Assembly: GCA_021151825.1 (NCBI GenBank)
Contig: JAGKWQ010000012.1
Span: 1-64,000, forward strand
DNA length: 64,000 nucleotides
Origin: Cellvibrionaceae bacterium
GTDB taxonomy: Bacteria > Pseudomonadota > Gammaproteobacteria > Pseudomonadales > Cellvibrionaceae
Direction: 5' to 3'
Numbering within the stretch: position 1 is the first letter of the stretch; every line of letters starts with the position of its first letter. The position numbers and the translations under genes are program-made. Positions 27,177-37,046 of the stretch are shown here, in pieces. The notes beneath the pieces are model-generated. The model was not told the DNA's origin. It made no database searches and saw only the letters and a list, made by a program, of their open reading frames with translations.

Positions 27177-28337
27177 TTAAAAACGGATAGTATTGATCTG
27201 ATAAATTTTATCATTCATCAGCCCGGCATTTTCTTTATCGCCTCTACGTTCATAAATTTCTGCCGCAAGCCGATAAAAACGCACTTCATCTTTTTCTTTA
27301 CTTATTGCTTTGCGCAACAACTCCAGTGCTTTTTCATCCTCATTTTTTTGCGCGAATTCTTCAGCCAATTTGAACATATAGTAGGGATTGGCATTGCGAT
27401 GTTGACGTACTCGTTGCTGATACTCCTTATTCTTTGCCTTGTTTCCCAGTTCAAGATATAGGCCAGCTAAATTATGCATAATGGTGTAATCGCGCGGGTT
27501 AATTGCCAACCCATGCAAATAGATTGCTTCAGCTTCGTTGAACATTTTTTGGCGGCGATAAAAGCTGCCGAAGTTACTCCAGATATAGCTGGGTTCAGCG
27601 CTCATCAGCAAGGCTTTACGCAAATATAAAAATGCCTCGCGGGCGTTGCCCTCTGCAGCAAACTCCATTCCACGATTGGAATAAAATTGCGCGGCAACCA
27701 AATCCTTATCGATAACCTTTTGTTTGTAATGGGCGCGAAAACGACGCATTTCCAGATCGACCACTATATCGCCCACATCCGCCGTTTCTGCCACGCGCAC
27801 CCAGGAAAACATATGCCCGCGCGGCATAAATACTTTTGCATTCACATGCCGCATAAATAAATAGGTATCGCTATCGCGCATATCCCAGGTGGGCGGCAAC
27901 ATGACTTCATTCACTTCAGCATTTAGGCCCAGATGACGCGCCATAGCGACGTACAGCAATGTGTAGCTCAGGCAGTTAGCCTGTCGCTGCTCAAAAGCGT
28001 CTATTCCGGTATTGGTGATGTAAGCGGTATAGGTAATGCCACGACCACCGTGAGCACGGGAAGTCATCAGCGACTGATGAAGGGCTTCCGCTATAGCATC
28101 TTTTCGTTTGACTGAAGCAGTAACGGTTTCGGCAAAGTGACGCATTTCAGGGGTAAGGCCAAACAAATCCACATTGGGCAGCTCATCGTTCCTGTAAGTG
28201 TGCCCCAAAATCAATTCCCCGGACAAAGCCTTGGCCAAAGGGCCTCTATCGGTTGAAAACGGTGTTTTTTGCACCACAGAAGAACAGCCACTAAACAGCA
28301 AAACCATAAAAACCATAGCTAAAGCGGGTAATTTCAT
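27177..28337 (-). CDS. Lipoprotein with transglutaminase-like domain and TPR repeats
   Basis: 386 residues. Lipobox LLFSGC at residues 14-19 gives a lipoprotein. The N-terminal half has a transglutaminase-like pattern (QANCLSYTLLYVAMARHLGL near 120, then HVNAKV and a VDLEM strand). The C-terminal half is TPR: SYIWSNFGSFYRRQ, YLHGLAINPRDYTIMHNLAG and further repeats, ending in a short helical tail. Such TgL-TPR lipoproteins are envelope proteins of unknown substrate. Monocistronic; a stem-loop follows at 27153-27173. Confidence 0.78.
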   Translation of the reverse strand: MKLPALAMVFMVLLFSGCSSVVQKTPFSTDRGPLAKALSGELILGHTYRNDELPNVDLFGLTPEMRHFAETVTASVKRKDAIAEALHQSLMTSRAHGGRGITYTAYITNTGIDAFEQRQANCLSYTLLYVAMARHLGLNAEVNEVMLPPTWDMRDSDTYLFMRHVNAKVFMPRGHMFSWVRVAETADVGDIVVDLEMRRFRAHYKQKVIDKDLVAAQFYSNRGMEFAAEGNAREAFLYLRKALLMSAEPSYIWSNFGSFYRRQKMFNEAEAIYLHGLAINPRDYTIMHNLAGLYLELGNKAKNKEYQQRVRQHRNANPYYMFKLAEEFAQKNEDEKALELLRKAISKEKDEVRFYRLAAEIYERRGDKENAGLMNDKIYQINTIRF

Positions 28338-28828
28338 GGGGCTTATCCAAATAAAGGGAGTGGAATCTGCCTTCAGTATAGGCTGGCAAAAGCAAACTCG
28401 CGCGTCACAAATGTCACGCTAAACCGCAGATCTATAAGGTTATTTTTACTTTAAGGGCACGCTGAAATTATGCGAGCACAAACGTCTGCGGAGAATTTAA
28501 TTGCTACAAAAAAACCATTGCGCAAAAAAAGTGCGCGTTTTCAAAATGTCGTTTGCAATCAGCGCACGAACCTCCTGCAATTTACAGCACCAAAAAAACG
28601 CAAGTGCTTTTTGTGTGTATCAGCAATGTGCAAATTTCATAAAAACCTACTCGGCAACGGCAAAATCCCTGCGCCAAAAATGTGCGTCACTTAACTTGGC
28701 ATAGTGTTTGAATAAGCGCTTATGTATCGATTCAAAAATTTCTTTGTGCCGAAATTTTTATTTAAAAAAATTTAAACAAGCACAGAAAAAATTAAATAGC
28801 CAAGCACCACCAAAGCCAGGAGCCAAAG
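28338..28828. promoter_or_regulatory. nrtA upstream region
   Basis: 491 bp without a gene. It holds a possible sigma-54 promoter TTGGCATAGTGTTTGA (28696-28711; GG-N10-GA, -12 element imperfect) and two 17-bp NtrC-like palindromes: TGCGCAAAAAAAGTGCG (28519-28535) and TGCGCCAAAAATGTGCG (28670-28686). Together they suggest nitrogen control of the nitrate transporter. The weak -12 box keeps this tentative. Confidence 0.4.
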
Positions 28829-30226
28829 ATGAACTTGCCCGTTACTAAAACGAAAAAAATTTCCGCACTCTTAAGACCATTAGCAAAATTAACCTGTGCG
28901 ATTGCTGCCAGCATTTCGTTAATAACTGCTGCACATGCCACTACCGGCCCCGCTGAAAAAAGCGAATTGAAATTTGGCTTTATTAAATTAACAGACATGG
29001 CTGATTTGGCTGTCGCGTATGAAAATGGTTATTTCGACGATGAAGGCTTAACCGTAGAACTGGAAGCACAAGCCAACTGGAAAGTAGTGCTGGACCGCGT
29101 AATTTCTGGTGAACTGGATGGCTCACACATGTTAGCGGCACAACCGATTGCAGCGAATATTGGTTACGGTACGCCAGCGGAATTGGTGTTTCCTTTCACC
29201 ATGACCCAAAACACTTATGCGATTACAGTTTCCAATGAAATCTGGAAAAAAATGAAAAAGAATGTTCCGGTGGGTTCCGATGGAAAACTCGTTCATCCCA
29301 TCAGTGCAGAAGCACTAAAGCCAGTAGTTGAGGCGATGAAAGACGCCGGAAAATCAATCAATATGGGCGTAGTTTTTCCGGTATCTACACACAATATGGG
29401 ATTGCGTTATTGGCTCGCAGCGGGTGGTGTAAATCCCGGCTTTTATGCACCGCTCAAAGGTGACACACTCGGGCAAATTAATGCTGATATTTTGTTATCA
29501 GTAACTCCACCGCCACAAATGCCCGCCACGATGGAAGCAGGAACTATTCAAGGTTATTGCGTGGGTGAACCCTGGAACCAGCAAGCAGTATTCCGCGGCA
29601 TTGGTGTTCCGGTAATCGCCGTATCCAACAAAATGGCCGATAAAGTTTTCGGTATGCGCAAAGATTTTATTGAAAAAAATCCCAACACCAGTGTGCGCGT
29701 AGTGAAAGCATTGATTCGTGCCGCCATGTGGCTCGATGCAGCCAATCACGCGAATCGCGATGCAGCCGCGAAAATGATTTCTGCTGCGCATTATGTGGGT
29801 GCCGACTATAAAGTTATCGCCAATTCCATGACCGGCATTTTTGAATACGAACGCAAAGATGTTCGCCCTGCCCCCGACTTCAATACGTTCTTCCGTTACA
29901 ACGCCTCTTACCCTCACGTTTCTGATGCTGTGTGGTACCTGACCCAAATGCGTCGCTGGGGGCAAATTGCTGAAGCCAAACCAGATGGTTGGTACATGGA
30001 TATGGCGAAAAAAGCTGTAGCGCCTGAAATTTACCAAAAAGCCGTTGCTGACCTGGTTGAAGAAGGCAAAGCAAAAGCCAGTGATTTCCCCGATTTCAAA
30101 GTTTTCAACGGCATCCGCAAAGTTGATGAAACCGTATGGATTGATGGCATTCAATTTGATGCAACCAAGCCTAACGATTACCTCACCAAATTCAAAATTG
30201 GTTTGAAAGGCGACGAGAAAATCTGA
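28829..30226 (+). CDS. nrtA: Nitrate ABC transporter substrate-binding protein (NrtA-like)
   Basis: 465 residues with a long signal peptide (cut near TAAHA|T). NrtA/CmpA family: LKFGFIKLTDMADLAVAYENG, LDGSHMLAAQP, FPVSTHNMGLRYWL, CVGEPWNQQAVF are all visible. It binds nitrate in the periplasm and gives it to NrtB. First gene of a three-gene operon. Nitrite or bicarbonate relatives exist, but the following permease and ATPase fit nitrate best. Confidence 0.88.
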   Translation: MNLPVTKTKKISALLRPLAKLTCAIAASISLITAAHATTGPAEKSELKFGFIKLTDMADLAVAYENGYFDDEGLTVELEAQANWKVVLDRVISGELDGSHMLAAQPIAANIGYGTPAELVFPFTMTQNTYAITVSNEIWKKMKKNVPVGSDGKLVHPISAEALKPVVEAMKDAGKSINMGVVFPVSTHNMGLRYWLAAGGVNPGFYAPLKGDTLGQINADILLSVTPPPQMPATMEAGTIQGYCVGEPWNQQAVFRGIGVPVIAVSNKMADKVFGMRKDFIEKNPNTSVRVVKALIRAAMWLDAANHANRDAAAKMISAAHYVGADYKVIANSMTGIFEYERKDVRPAPDFNTFFRYNASYPHVSDAVWYLTQMRRWGQIAEAKPDGWYMDMAKKAVAPEIYQKAVADLVEEGKAKASDFPDFKVFNGIRKVDETVWIDGIQFDATKPNDYLTKFKIGLKGDEKI

Positions 30227-30280
30227 TTGTGTATAAAAAAGTTACACCGTTATTAGTTAGCTAGCGTTAAAACACCATAA

Positions 30281-30306
30281 ACCTGCCGGGTTACGGCCCG
30301 GCAGGT
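30281..30306 (+). terminator. Stem-loop between nrtA and nrtB
   Basis: ACCTGCCGGG, TTACGG, CCCGGCAGGT: a perfect 10-bp stem 55 bp after nrtA. No T-tract follows, so it probably stabilises the nrtA part of the mRNA rather than ending it. Confidence 0.75.
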
Positions 30307-30326
30307 ATTAAACAGAGGAAATTGTC

Positions 30327-31304
30327 ATGAACAACAAACTCGTCACATTGAAATTTGAACAACTGAAAGAAATTAAATGGCGTGAATTGATTATCGGTGT
30401 GACTATGCCAATGATCGGTTTATTGATTTTTCTGGCACTCTGGCACAGCGTTGCGCCCAATATCAAAACATCACTCGGTGAATTCCCCCAACCCAAACAA
30501 GTATTTGCACAATGGGGCAATTTGGTCGATGAATATAAATCCGAACAGGATCGCGCCACACAATTTTATGAGCGCCAGGAAAAACGCAATGCTGAATTAT
30601 TGGCGAAAGATCCCGAGGCAAAACTGGATATCCGCGAATTCAATGGGCGCCCGACTTTTTTCGATAAAATAGAAACCAGTTTGATCACGGTGCTATCCGG
30701 TTTTTTAGTGGCGACAATTATCGCTATCCCCATCGGTATCATGATCGGTTTAAGTCAAACACTGTACAGTGCGATTAATCCATTGATCCAATTATTTAAA
30801 CCGGTTTCACCATTAGCCTGGTTGCCATTGGTAACCATAGTGGTGAGCGCCGTTTACGTTTCCGATTCGCCGGCATTTTCCAAGTCCTACATTATTTCAT
30901 TATTCACCGTGAGTCTGTGTTCGCTATGGCCCACCATGATTAACACAGCGGTCGGCGTTGCCGGTGTTAGCAAAGACTTAATTAATGTGAGCCGTGTATT
31001 GCGTTTGGGTTGGTTCACCCACGTGGTAAAAATTGTATTGCCCTCTGCAATTCCGATGATGTTTACCGGTTTGCGTATTTCGCTGGGTATTGCCTGGATG
31101 GTGTTGATCGCCGCCGAAATGCTGTCACAAAATCCGGGCCTTGGAAAATTTGTGTGGGATGAATTCCAGAATGGCTCATCCGATTCACTCAGCCGTATTT
31201 GTCTCGCGATTTTGGTGATTGGTCTAATCGGATTTTTACTCGACCGCGCCATTTTAATGCTGCAAACCTATGTGAATTGGGACAAGAGTGCGGTCGTCCG
31301 CTGA
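30327..31304 (+). CDS. nrtB: Nitrate ABC transporter permease NrtB
   Basis: 325 residues. A cytoplasmic/periplasmic insert (KSEQDRATQFYERQEKR) lies between the first helix and the permease core. EAA loop region (VSRVLRLGWFTHVVKIVLPSAIP) that contacts the ATPase is clear. Ribosome site GAGGAA. Middle gene of nrtABC. Confidence 0.9.
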   Translation: MNNKLVTLKFEQLKEIKWRELIIGVTMPMIGLLIFLALWHSVAPNIKTSLGEFPQPKQVFAQWGNLVDEYKSEQDRATQFYERQEKRNAELLAKDPEAKLDIREFNGRPTFFDKIETSLITVLSGFLVATIIAIPIGIMIGLSQTLYSAINPLIQLFKPVSPLAWLPLVTIVVSAVYVSDSPAFSKSYIISLFTVSLCSLWPTMINTAVGVAGVSKDLINVSRVLRLGWFTHVVKIVLPSAIPMMFTGLRISLGIAWMVLIAAEMLSQNPGLGKFVWDEFQNGSSDSLSRICLAILVIGLIGFLLDRAILMLQTYVNWDKSAVVR

Positions 31305-31395
31305 TAGCAACAGGCATGCAAATTGTGTTGTGTAGATTGCATCAAAAACTATTCCACATATTATTTTCAAAACAGAATTGAACAGAGGAAAACCC

Positions 31396-32256
31396 ATGAG
31401 CCAGATCCATTTGGAATTGACGAAAGTAGGAATCGAATTCCCCACCCCCAAGGGTCCGTTTTGTGCATTGCGCGATGTCGATTTAAAAATTAAAAAAGGT
31501 GAATTTGTATCGCTGATCGGCCACTCCGGTTGCGGTAAATCTACCGTGCTTAATATTGTTGCCGGCTTGTATCAAGCCACTACGGGCGGTGTTGTGTTGA
31601 ATGGTCGCGAAGTGAATGAGCCCGGCCCCGAACGCGCCGTTGTTTTTCAAAACCATTCGTTATTGCCCTGGCTGACCGCGTACGAAAATGTGGAGCTGGG
31701 TGTGAAACGCGTGTTCAAAGGCAAGAAAACCAAAATGGAAATGCGCGCCTGGATTGAGCACAACCTGGAACTCGTCCATATGACCCATGCTATGCACAAG
31801 CGCCCTGATGAGATTTCCGGCGGTATGAAGCAACGTGTAGGTATCGCTCGCGCTCTGGCTATGGAACCGCAAGTATTGCTGATGGACGAGCCTTTCGGCG
31901 CACTGGATGCACTGACCCGTGCGCACTTACAGGATTCGCTAATGGAGATCCAGAACGAGCTGGGCAATACCGTGATTATGATTACCCACGATGTGGATGA
32001 GGCCGTATTACTCTCGGACCGCATTGTAATGATGACTAACGGCCCGGCGGCGACGGTGGGCGAAATATTGGATGTAAAACTGCCTCGCCCACGCAATCGC
32101 CTGGAATTGGCCGACAACGCCGAATACAACGGATATCGCTCTGCGGTATTGCGCTTCCTCTATGAGAAGCAAAAAAAAGTTGAGCCAATATCGGCCAAAC
32201 GCGTTGAAAAGCAACTTGAACAAGACGCGCCTGCCCAGGCTAAAAGCGTCGCCTGA
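31396..32256 (+). CDS. Nitrate ABC transporter ATP-binding protein (NrtC/NrtD-like)
   Basis: 286 residues. Walker A GHSGCGKST, signature SGGMKQRVGIARALA, Walker B LLMDEPFGALDALTR, H-loop ITHDVDEAV. It has no C-terminal binding-protein-like extension, so it is NrtD-like rather than the two-domain cyanobacterial NrtC. Start ATG at 31396 with AGAGGAAAA upstream. Ends the transporter operon with a terminator at 32346. Confidence 0.9.
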   Translation: MSQIHLELTKVGIEFPTPKGPFCALRDVDLKIKKGEFVSLIGHSGCGKSTVLNIVAGLYQATTGGVVLNGREVNEPGPERAVVFQNHSLLPWLTAYENVELGVKRVFKGKKTKMEMRAWIEHNLELVHMTHAMHKRPDEISGGMKQRVGIARALAMEPQVLLMDEPFGALDALTRAHLQDSLMEIQNELGNTVIMITHDVDEAVLLSDRIVMMTNGPAATVGEILDVKLPRPRNRLELADNAEYNGYRSAVLRFLYEKQKKVEPISAKRVEKQLEQDAPAQAKSVA

Positions 32257-32345
32257 TTTCGTAACATGTATTTGGCTGTCCTGCACATCGGTGGTGCCTC
32301 CCCGATGATGTAAAGGTAAGGCTGGTGCGAAAATGTCCTCTGTTT

Positions 32346-32368
32346 GCCCTGCCAGTCAGGGCTTTTTT
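32346..32368 (+). terminator. Rho-independent terminator of the nitrate transporter operon
   Basis: GCCCTG, CCAGT, CAGGGC then TTTTTT; 90 bp after the ATPase stop codon. It separates the transporter from the TPP enzyme gene. Confidence 0.9.
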
Positions 32369-32512
32369 ATGCCCGTTTTCCAAACATTTGCAGTTCTTTA
32401 GCACCTTTATTCGCAAAAAGTTCATCCTTTATACAAAATGATCATTAAATGAGTGGCACATATTTCATCATTGGTATATATTATGCAGCATACTTAGAAC
32501 CTATCAACTGTG

Positions 32513-34357
32513 ATGGACCACTCACTTTTGGAACAAGGTGCGAAGTCCATGCTACAGCTCGTAAACATCCCTTATCTTGCCCCTGAATTGCCTGACACAG
32601 AGCCACCAACGCAACCCGGCATCACCACTACCTATGCTGATCTGATTGTTGATTACCTGGCTCAAATGGGTATCGATACCGTATTTGGCGTACCTGGCGG
32701 CGCTATTGAGCCGTTGCTCAATTCACTCGCCCGCAGCGAAAGACGCGGTGGGCCGCGCCTGGTTGTTGCCCGCCATGAATGCGGTGCCGCGTTTATGGCT
32801 GATGGCTACACCCGCGAAACCGGAAAAATGGGCGTGGTATGCGCCACCACAGGCCCAGGTGCAACCAACCTGATTACCGGTGTTGCCTCTGCGCTCGCCG
32901 ATGAGGTGCCGATGTTGGTCATTACCGCCCAGACGCCGCTGCCAAAATTCGGTAAACGCGCCCTGCAGGAATCCAGTTGCACAGCGATTGATACCGTGGG
33001 CATGTTCCGTTACGTGACCCAATTCAACACACTGGTATCCCATCACGAGCAACTGGAAAGCAAACTGGTATCGGCCATTATGGCTGCGCATCGCCAACCT
33101 AACGGCCCGGTACATATCAGTATTCCCGCCGATGTTTTGCGCTCACCCGCGTCGATCAAAGCCCATATTCACAGTGATTTGCTGATCCACGATTTCGCCA
33201 TGGCCGATGATTCTGCCATTGCCCGCCTCGGTGAAAAGCTGGGTCGGGTCGATAATCTGGTGATGTACATCGGCAACGGTGTTGGTAAAGCCAGCTCGCA
33301 AATTATGGAGTTTATCGAGCTGACCGGCGCTGCCTTTGTGACCGGCCCCATGGGTAAAACCTGGGTGGACGAACATCATCCACTATACCGTGGTGTCTAC
33401 GGTTTCGCCGGCCATGAGAGCGCGAAAAACCTGCTGCAAAGCAAAGAAGTGGATCTGATCCTGGCAGTCGGCACTGAGCTGGGCGAGCTGGGCACCAGCG
33501 GTTGGAAAGATGATTTGCTCAATACCAAGCTCGTACATATAGATTCGTCCATTGAGCATTTCACCCGCTCCCCAATGGCGAATTTGCATGTGTTCGGCAA
33601 CATCGATGTAATTTTCACACGCTTGCTGGAAAAGGTTCGTGAAGCACGTAAATGGGGGCGCAAATGGGAAACCTTGCCGGGAACCAGCGCCATTCCTAAC
33701 GCCAACGGCGGTTTTTTCACCCTCGTCGATGAAAGCAAGTGCCACTCCGATGAGCGCCCGGTAAAACCCCAGCGCCTGATGTGCCACCTATCGCGCCAGT
33801 TGCCTGAAGATACGCGCATTTTTGTTGATGCCGGTAACGGCTGGTCCTGGGCCACCCATTACCTTAGCCGCAGCAACAGTGCCGGCTTGTATCGCATCGC
33901 AATGGGTTACGGCTCCATGGCCTGGTCGATTGGCGCGGCTATCGGTTCTGCGATTGGCAATCGCATGGCGCCTACCCTGTGCATCGTGGGCGATGGCTCT
34001 TACCTGATGAGCGCGCAGGAAATTACAGTCGCCGCCCAGCAGCAATTACCGGTGGTATTCCTGGTCTTGAACGACGCTGCAATGGGCATGGTTATGCATG
34101 GCCAACGCCTGGGCCAACAAGAGTCTATCGGCTGGGAGTTGAATACGGTCGATTACGCACTGATGGCCAAATCCATGGGTGTGGACGGCATCGTGATCGA
34201 TTGCCCTACACAGCTTGATCAACTGGATTATCAGGCGCTTTTTAGCAAAAAAGGGCCTACACTTCTGGATGTACGCATAGACCGCAATGAAGTCCCCCCG
34301 ATGGGCGACAGAATCAAAGGTCTGGCAGTAAATGGCTCTGCAACACCGGGCGGTTAA
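32513..34357 (+). CDS. Acetolactate-synthase-like TPP-dependent enzyme
   Basis: 614 residues. Standard three-domain TPP enzyme. PYR domain has the catalytic Glu in HECGAAFMADGYTR (the HEQGA motif of acetolactate synthases); central FAD/regulatory-fold domain; PP domain with the cofactor motif GDGSYLMSAQEITVAA and NDAAMGMV. Closest by eye to ALS large subunits, but no small subunit lies nearby and several residues differ, so a related decarboxylase or carboligase is possible. Start uncertain: GTG 32510, ATG 32513 and ATG 32549 (AAGGTG upstream) all open the frame. Neighbours give no clear pathway. Confidence 0.78.
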   Translation: MDHSLLEQGAKSMLQLVNIPYLAPELPDTEPPTQPGITTTYADLIVDYLAQMGIDTVFGVPGGAIEPLLNSLARSERRGGPRLVVARHECGAAFMADGYTRETGKMGVVCATTGPGATNLITGVASALADEVPMLVITAQTPLPKFGKRALQESSCTAIDTVGMFRYVTQFNTLVSHHEQLESKLVSAIMAAHRQPNGPVHISIPADVLRSPASIKAHIHSDLLIHDFAMADDSAIARLGEKLGRVDNLVMYIGNGVGKASSQIMEFIELTGAAFVTGPMGKTWVDEHHPLYRGVYGFAGHESAKNLLQSKEVDLILAVGTELGELGTSGWKDDLLNTKLVHIDSSIEHFTRSPMANLHVFGNIDVIFTRLLEKVREARKWGRKWETLPGTSAIPNANGGFFTLVDESKCHSDERPVKPQRLMCHLSRQLPEDTRIFVDAGNGWSWATHYLSRSNSAGLYRIAMGYGSMAWSIGAAIGSAIGNRMAPTLCIVGDGSYLMSAQEITVAAQQQLPVVFLVLNDAAMGMVMHGQRLGQQESIGWELNTVDYALMAKSMGVDGIVIDCPTQLDQLDYQALFSKKGPTLLDVRIDRNEVPPMGDRIKGLAVNGSATPGG

Positions 34358-34366
34358 ACGCCCGGT
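34345..34366 (+). terminator. Stem-loop at the end of the TPP enzyme gene
   Basis: ACCGGGCG, GTTAAA, CGCCCGGT: a perfect 8-bp stem that contains the stop codon in its loop. Followed by AAAACCGTTTT, so termination is weak at best. Confidence 0.5.
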
Positions 34367-34471
34367 AAAACCGTTTTCTGCAAGGAAGATCCCGCGGACA
34401 GCTTGTCCAGAATAAGAAAGAAAACAGCGGTTTATGCTAGGCTAAAAGGATATTAATTCGGAGATTTATGC

Positions 34472-37006
34472 GTGTTACCCAATAACACCAATCAACCTGA
34501 CTCGCCTATTAACATACTCATCGTTAATAACGATTCCCAAGCGCTGGCCACCATTGATGCCAGCCTGCAAGTACTTGCGCAAGTCACCACTATTTGTGTG
34601 GATTCTGCCCAAAAAGCCCTGCGTGTCTTGCGCCAACACACTATCGACTTATTGATTGTGGATGTCGATATTCCTGATCTGGATGGCTGGCGACTTTCGC
34701 GTTTGGTGCGCAGTGGAATTTTGTTATGCCGTATCGATTTGCCCATCGTCATTACCGCACAAACCTGGTGTGAACGCATTGCTGAAGTTACCGCACGCGA
34801 ATACGGGATCAATCAGTTATTGCCCCTTGAGCACATCGCACAGTTGCCCTCGTTAGTAAGAAACTTAACCCTCAACCAACAAGCAGGCACTGCAAAACCG
34901 CGCTTATTGGTAGTGGAAGATGAGCCCGATACAGCCGATTTAATTCGCCGTATTCTCTCTGCATCGTTTGATATTGAATTTGCCAGCGAAGGTGATACCG
35001 GCTTGCGGGCCTGGATACAGGGCCGCCAGGATCTAATCCTGCTAGACGTGATGTTACCCAAGCTTTCCGGGCGCGATATCCTGATGGAAATCCAGAGCAT
35101 AGATCCAAACCAGCCTATCGTGATCATGACGGCACACACCACCATCGATCAGGCGGAAGAATTAATGTTGTTGGGCGCGGTAGATTTCCTGCCCAAACCC
35201 TTTCGCGCCGAACAATTGCGCAAAGTCTGCGATATCGCCATTCACCGCGATGATTATTTAGTTAGCAATGCGCAATTTGCCGAGCGAGTAAAAACCGTAC
35301 AAGAACGCGAACGTGAATATCGCGCACTCTATGAAAGCCATCACCAGTTGCTTAACGATTTGCAATCGGTAGTGATGGAATTGGATGCGGATTTTAAAAT
35401 CCAGTATTTAAACCAGGCATGGGAAACCATGATGGGATTTGCAATCAAAGAATGCCTGGGAAAATCACTGGAAGCATTTGTTTCCAGTGAAGACTTTAGT
35501 CAATACGCGCTATTTAAAAGTAAAATTCGCAAATCATTGCAAAACAATAAACCCTGCCCAGAATTTGAATTGTGCCTGAGCAATTACCGCGGCCAAAAAT
35601 TATGGGTGCAACTCAAGATCAGCCGTTCGACCAAATTACAGGGTTCCGACAATCTCACTATTTGCCTGGACAATATCACCGAGCGGCGCGAATCCCAGGA
35701 GCAATTAAAATACCTGGCGATGCACGATTCATTAACCGGCTTATATAATCGTCACTTTTTTGAATCTACGCTCGCGCAACTCACTGCTGACTCAGTGCGC
35801 AACAATCGCCAACATGCACTGGTGTATCTGGATCTCGACCACTTCAAAGTCATCAACGATACCTTCGGCCACCAAAAGGGCGATGAAGTGTTGCGGGAAA
35901 TGTCGCACCTGCTCAGCAAACGTATTCGTGGCACCGATATTTTATGTCGCTTGGGCGGCGATGAATTTGCCATTTTATTGCGCGATATTAAAGCCAATGA
36001 AGTATACGAATTTGCACGCAATATCCAGCAAATCGTGGCGGAATTTACTTTCCAGCTACAAGAACAACGTATCAGCCTGGGCAGCAGTATTGGCTTAACT
36101 TTGATTGATGGTAGTACTAATAATCCCGAAGAACATTTAATGCGTGCCGATATTGCACTCTACGTTGCCAAAGGGCGCGGCCGCAATTTAATTCACCAAT
36201 ACGACCCACTCGACAGCGAAAGCGACGAGCTGCGTCACTCTGTTAATACCTCACAAAAAATTCGCAAAGCGATTATGGAAGATCGCATGGTGCTCTACTT
36301 CCAGCCGATTTTTGATATTAAAAATAATCGCGTTTCTTATTACGAAGCACTGGTACGTTTGCGGGAAACAGATGGTCGTATTGTGGGGCCAGATACATTT
36401 ATTCCCGCGCTGGAATCTGCCGGGGAAATGCATTTGCTGGATCGCTGGATTATCAAGCTGGCCATCCACACTTTACATAAGCATCCGGAACTGAATCATA
36501 TCGCCATCAATTTATCGGCGCAGGCATTTAAAGATGAAAACCTCACCCCGAGTATTCTGGAAAACCTCAATGCGACGGGTGTAAACCCAAAACGCATTAC
36601 ATTTGAATTAACGGAAAGCGCCAGCTTATTCAATTTACATATCACCCAAAAAGTGATTGCTGATTTGCATAAGCTCGGTTGCAGTTTTTCTGTAGATGAT
36701 TTCGGCTCGGGCTTTAGCAGCTTTGCGTATTTAAAAGATTTACCTGCGGATTACATTAAGCTCGATGGTTCATTTATCCAGAATTTACACCGCGATCAAA
36801 TTGACCAGACACTGGTGAAATCCATGATCCAGGTTATTCAAGCGCTCGGCAAAAAAGCGGTCGCTGAATATGTGGAAAACGAAGCAATTCTGGAAATATT
36901 GAAAGATATGGGGGTGGATTTTGTGCAGGGTTATCACATCGGGCATCCATTGCCAGTAGAAAAAATATTACTGCAGAAGAATAAAATTGAAGCGTCTCAA
37001 GCATAA
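34472..37006 (+). CDS. REC-REC-PAS-GGDEF-EAL cyclic-di-GMP protein
   Basis: 844 residues, GTG start with GGAG 9 nt upstream. Order: REC (about 14-130, LLIVDVDIPDLDG), second REC (about 145-265, LILLDVMLPKLSG), PAS (about 285-405), GGDEF with intact GGDEF (near 494) and an inhibitory RxxD five residues before it (RGTD), EAL with intact EALVRL (Glu625), FELTESA, DDFGSG and KLDGSFI. Both catalytic domains look active, so it could make or degrade c-di-GMP depending on input. Its kinase partner is not adjacent. Confidence 0.88.
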   Translation: MLPNNTNQPDSPINILIVNNDSQALATIDASLQVLAQVTTICVDSAQKALRVLRQHTIDLLIVDVDIPDLDGWRLSRLVRSGILLCRIDLPIVITAQTWCERIAEVTAREYGINQLLPLEHIAQLPSLVRNLTLNQQAGTAKPRLLVVEDEPDTADLIRRILSASFDIEFASEGDTGLRAWIQGRQDLILLDVMLPKLSGRDILMEIQSIDPNQPIVIMTAHTTIDQAEELMLLGAVDFLPKPFRAEQLRKVCDIAIHRDDYLVSNAQFAERVKTVQEREREYRALYESHHQLLNDLQSVVMELDADFKIQYLNQAWETMMGFAIKECLGKSLEAFVSSEDFSQYALFKSKIRKSLQNNKPCPEFELCLSNYRGQKLWVQLKISRSTKLQGSDNLTICLDNITERRESQEQLKYLAMHDSLTGLYNRHFFESTLAQLTADSVRNNRQHALVYLDLDHFKVINDTFGHQKGDEVLREMSHLLSKRIRGTDILCRLGGDEFAILLRDIKANEVYEFARNIQQIVAEFTFQLQEQRISLGSSIGLTLIDGSTNNPEEHLMRADIALYVAKGRGRNLIHQYDPLDSESDELRHSVNTSQKIRKAIMEDRMVLYFQPIFDIKNNRVSYYEALVRLRETDGRIVGPDTFIPALESAGEMHLLDRWIIKLAIHTLHKHPELNHIAINLSAQAFKDENLTPSILENLNATGVNPKRITFELTESASLFNLHITQKVIADLHKLGCSFSVDDFGSGFSSFAYLKDLPADYIKLDGSFIQNLHRDQIDQTLVKSMIQVIQALGKKAVAEYVENEAILEILKDMGVDFVQGYHIGHPLPVEKILLQKNKIEASQA

Positions 37007-37020
37007 ATGCTAACCGACAC

Positions 37021-37046
37021 GAGTGATAGCAATATTGTTATCACTC
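37021..37046. terminator. Near-perfect palindrome between convergent genes
   Basis: GAGTGATA(G)CAATATTG(T)TATCACTC, one mismatch. It overlaps the last codons of the minus-strand gene and lies 15 bp after the GGDEF-EAL stop. No flanking T-tract. Confidence 0.4.

Noticed and set aside
28470..28704. Short plus-strand open frames upstream of nrtA
   Set aside because: Overlap the A/T-rich regulatory region, are Lys/Asn rich and have no ribosome site.
32440..32490. Possible sigma-54 promoter TGGCAC before the TPP enzyme
   Set aside because: TGGCAC is present, but no GC-type -12 element lies at the required spacing.
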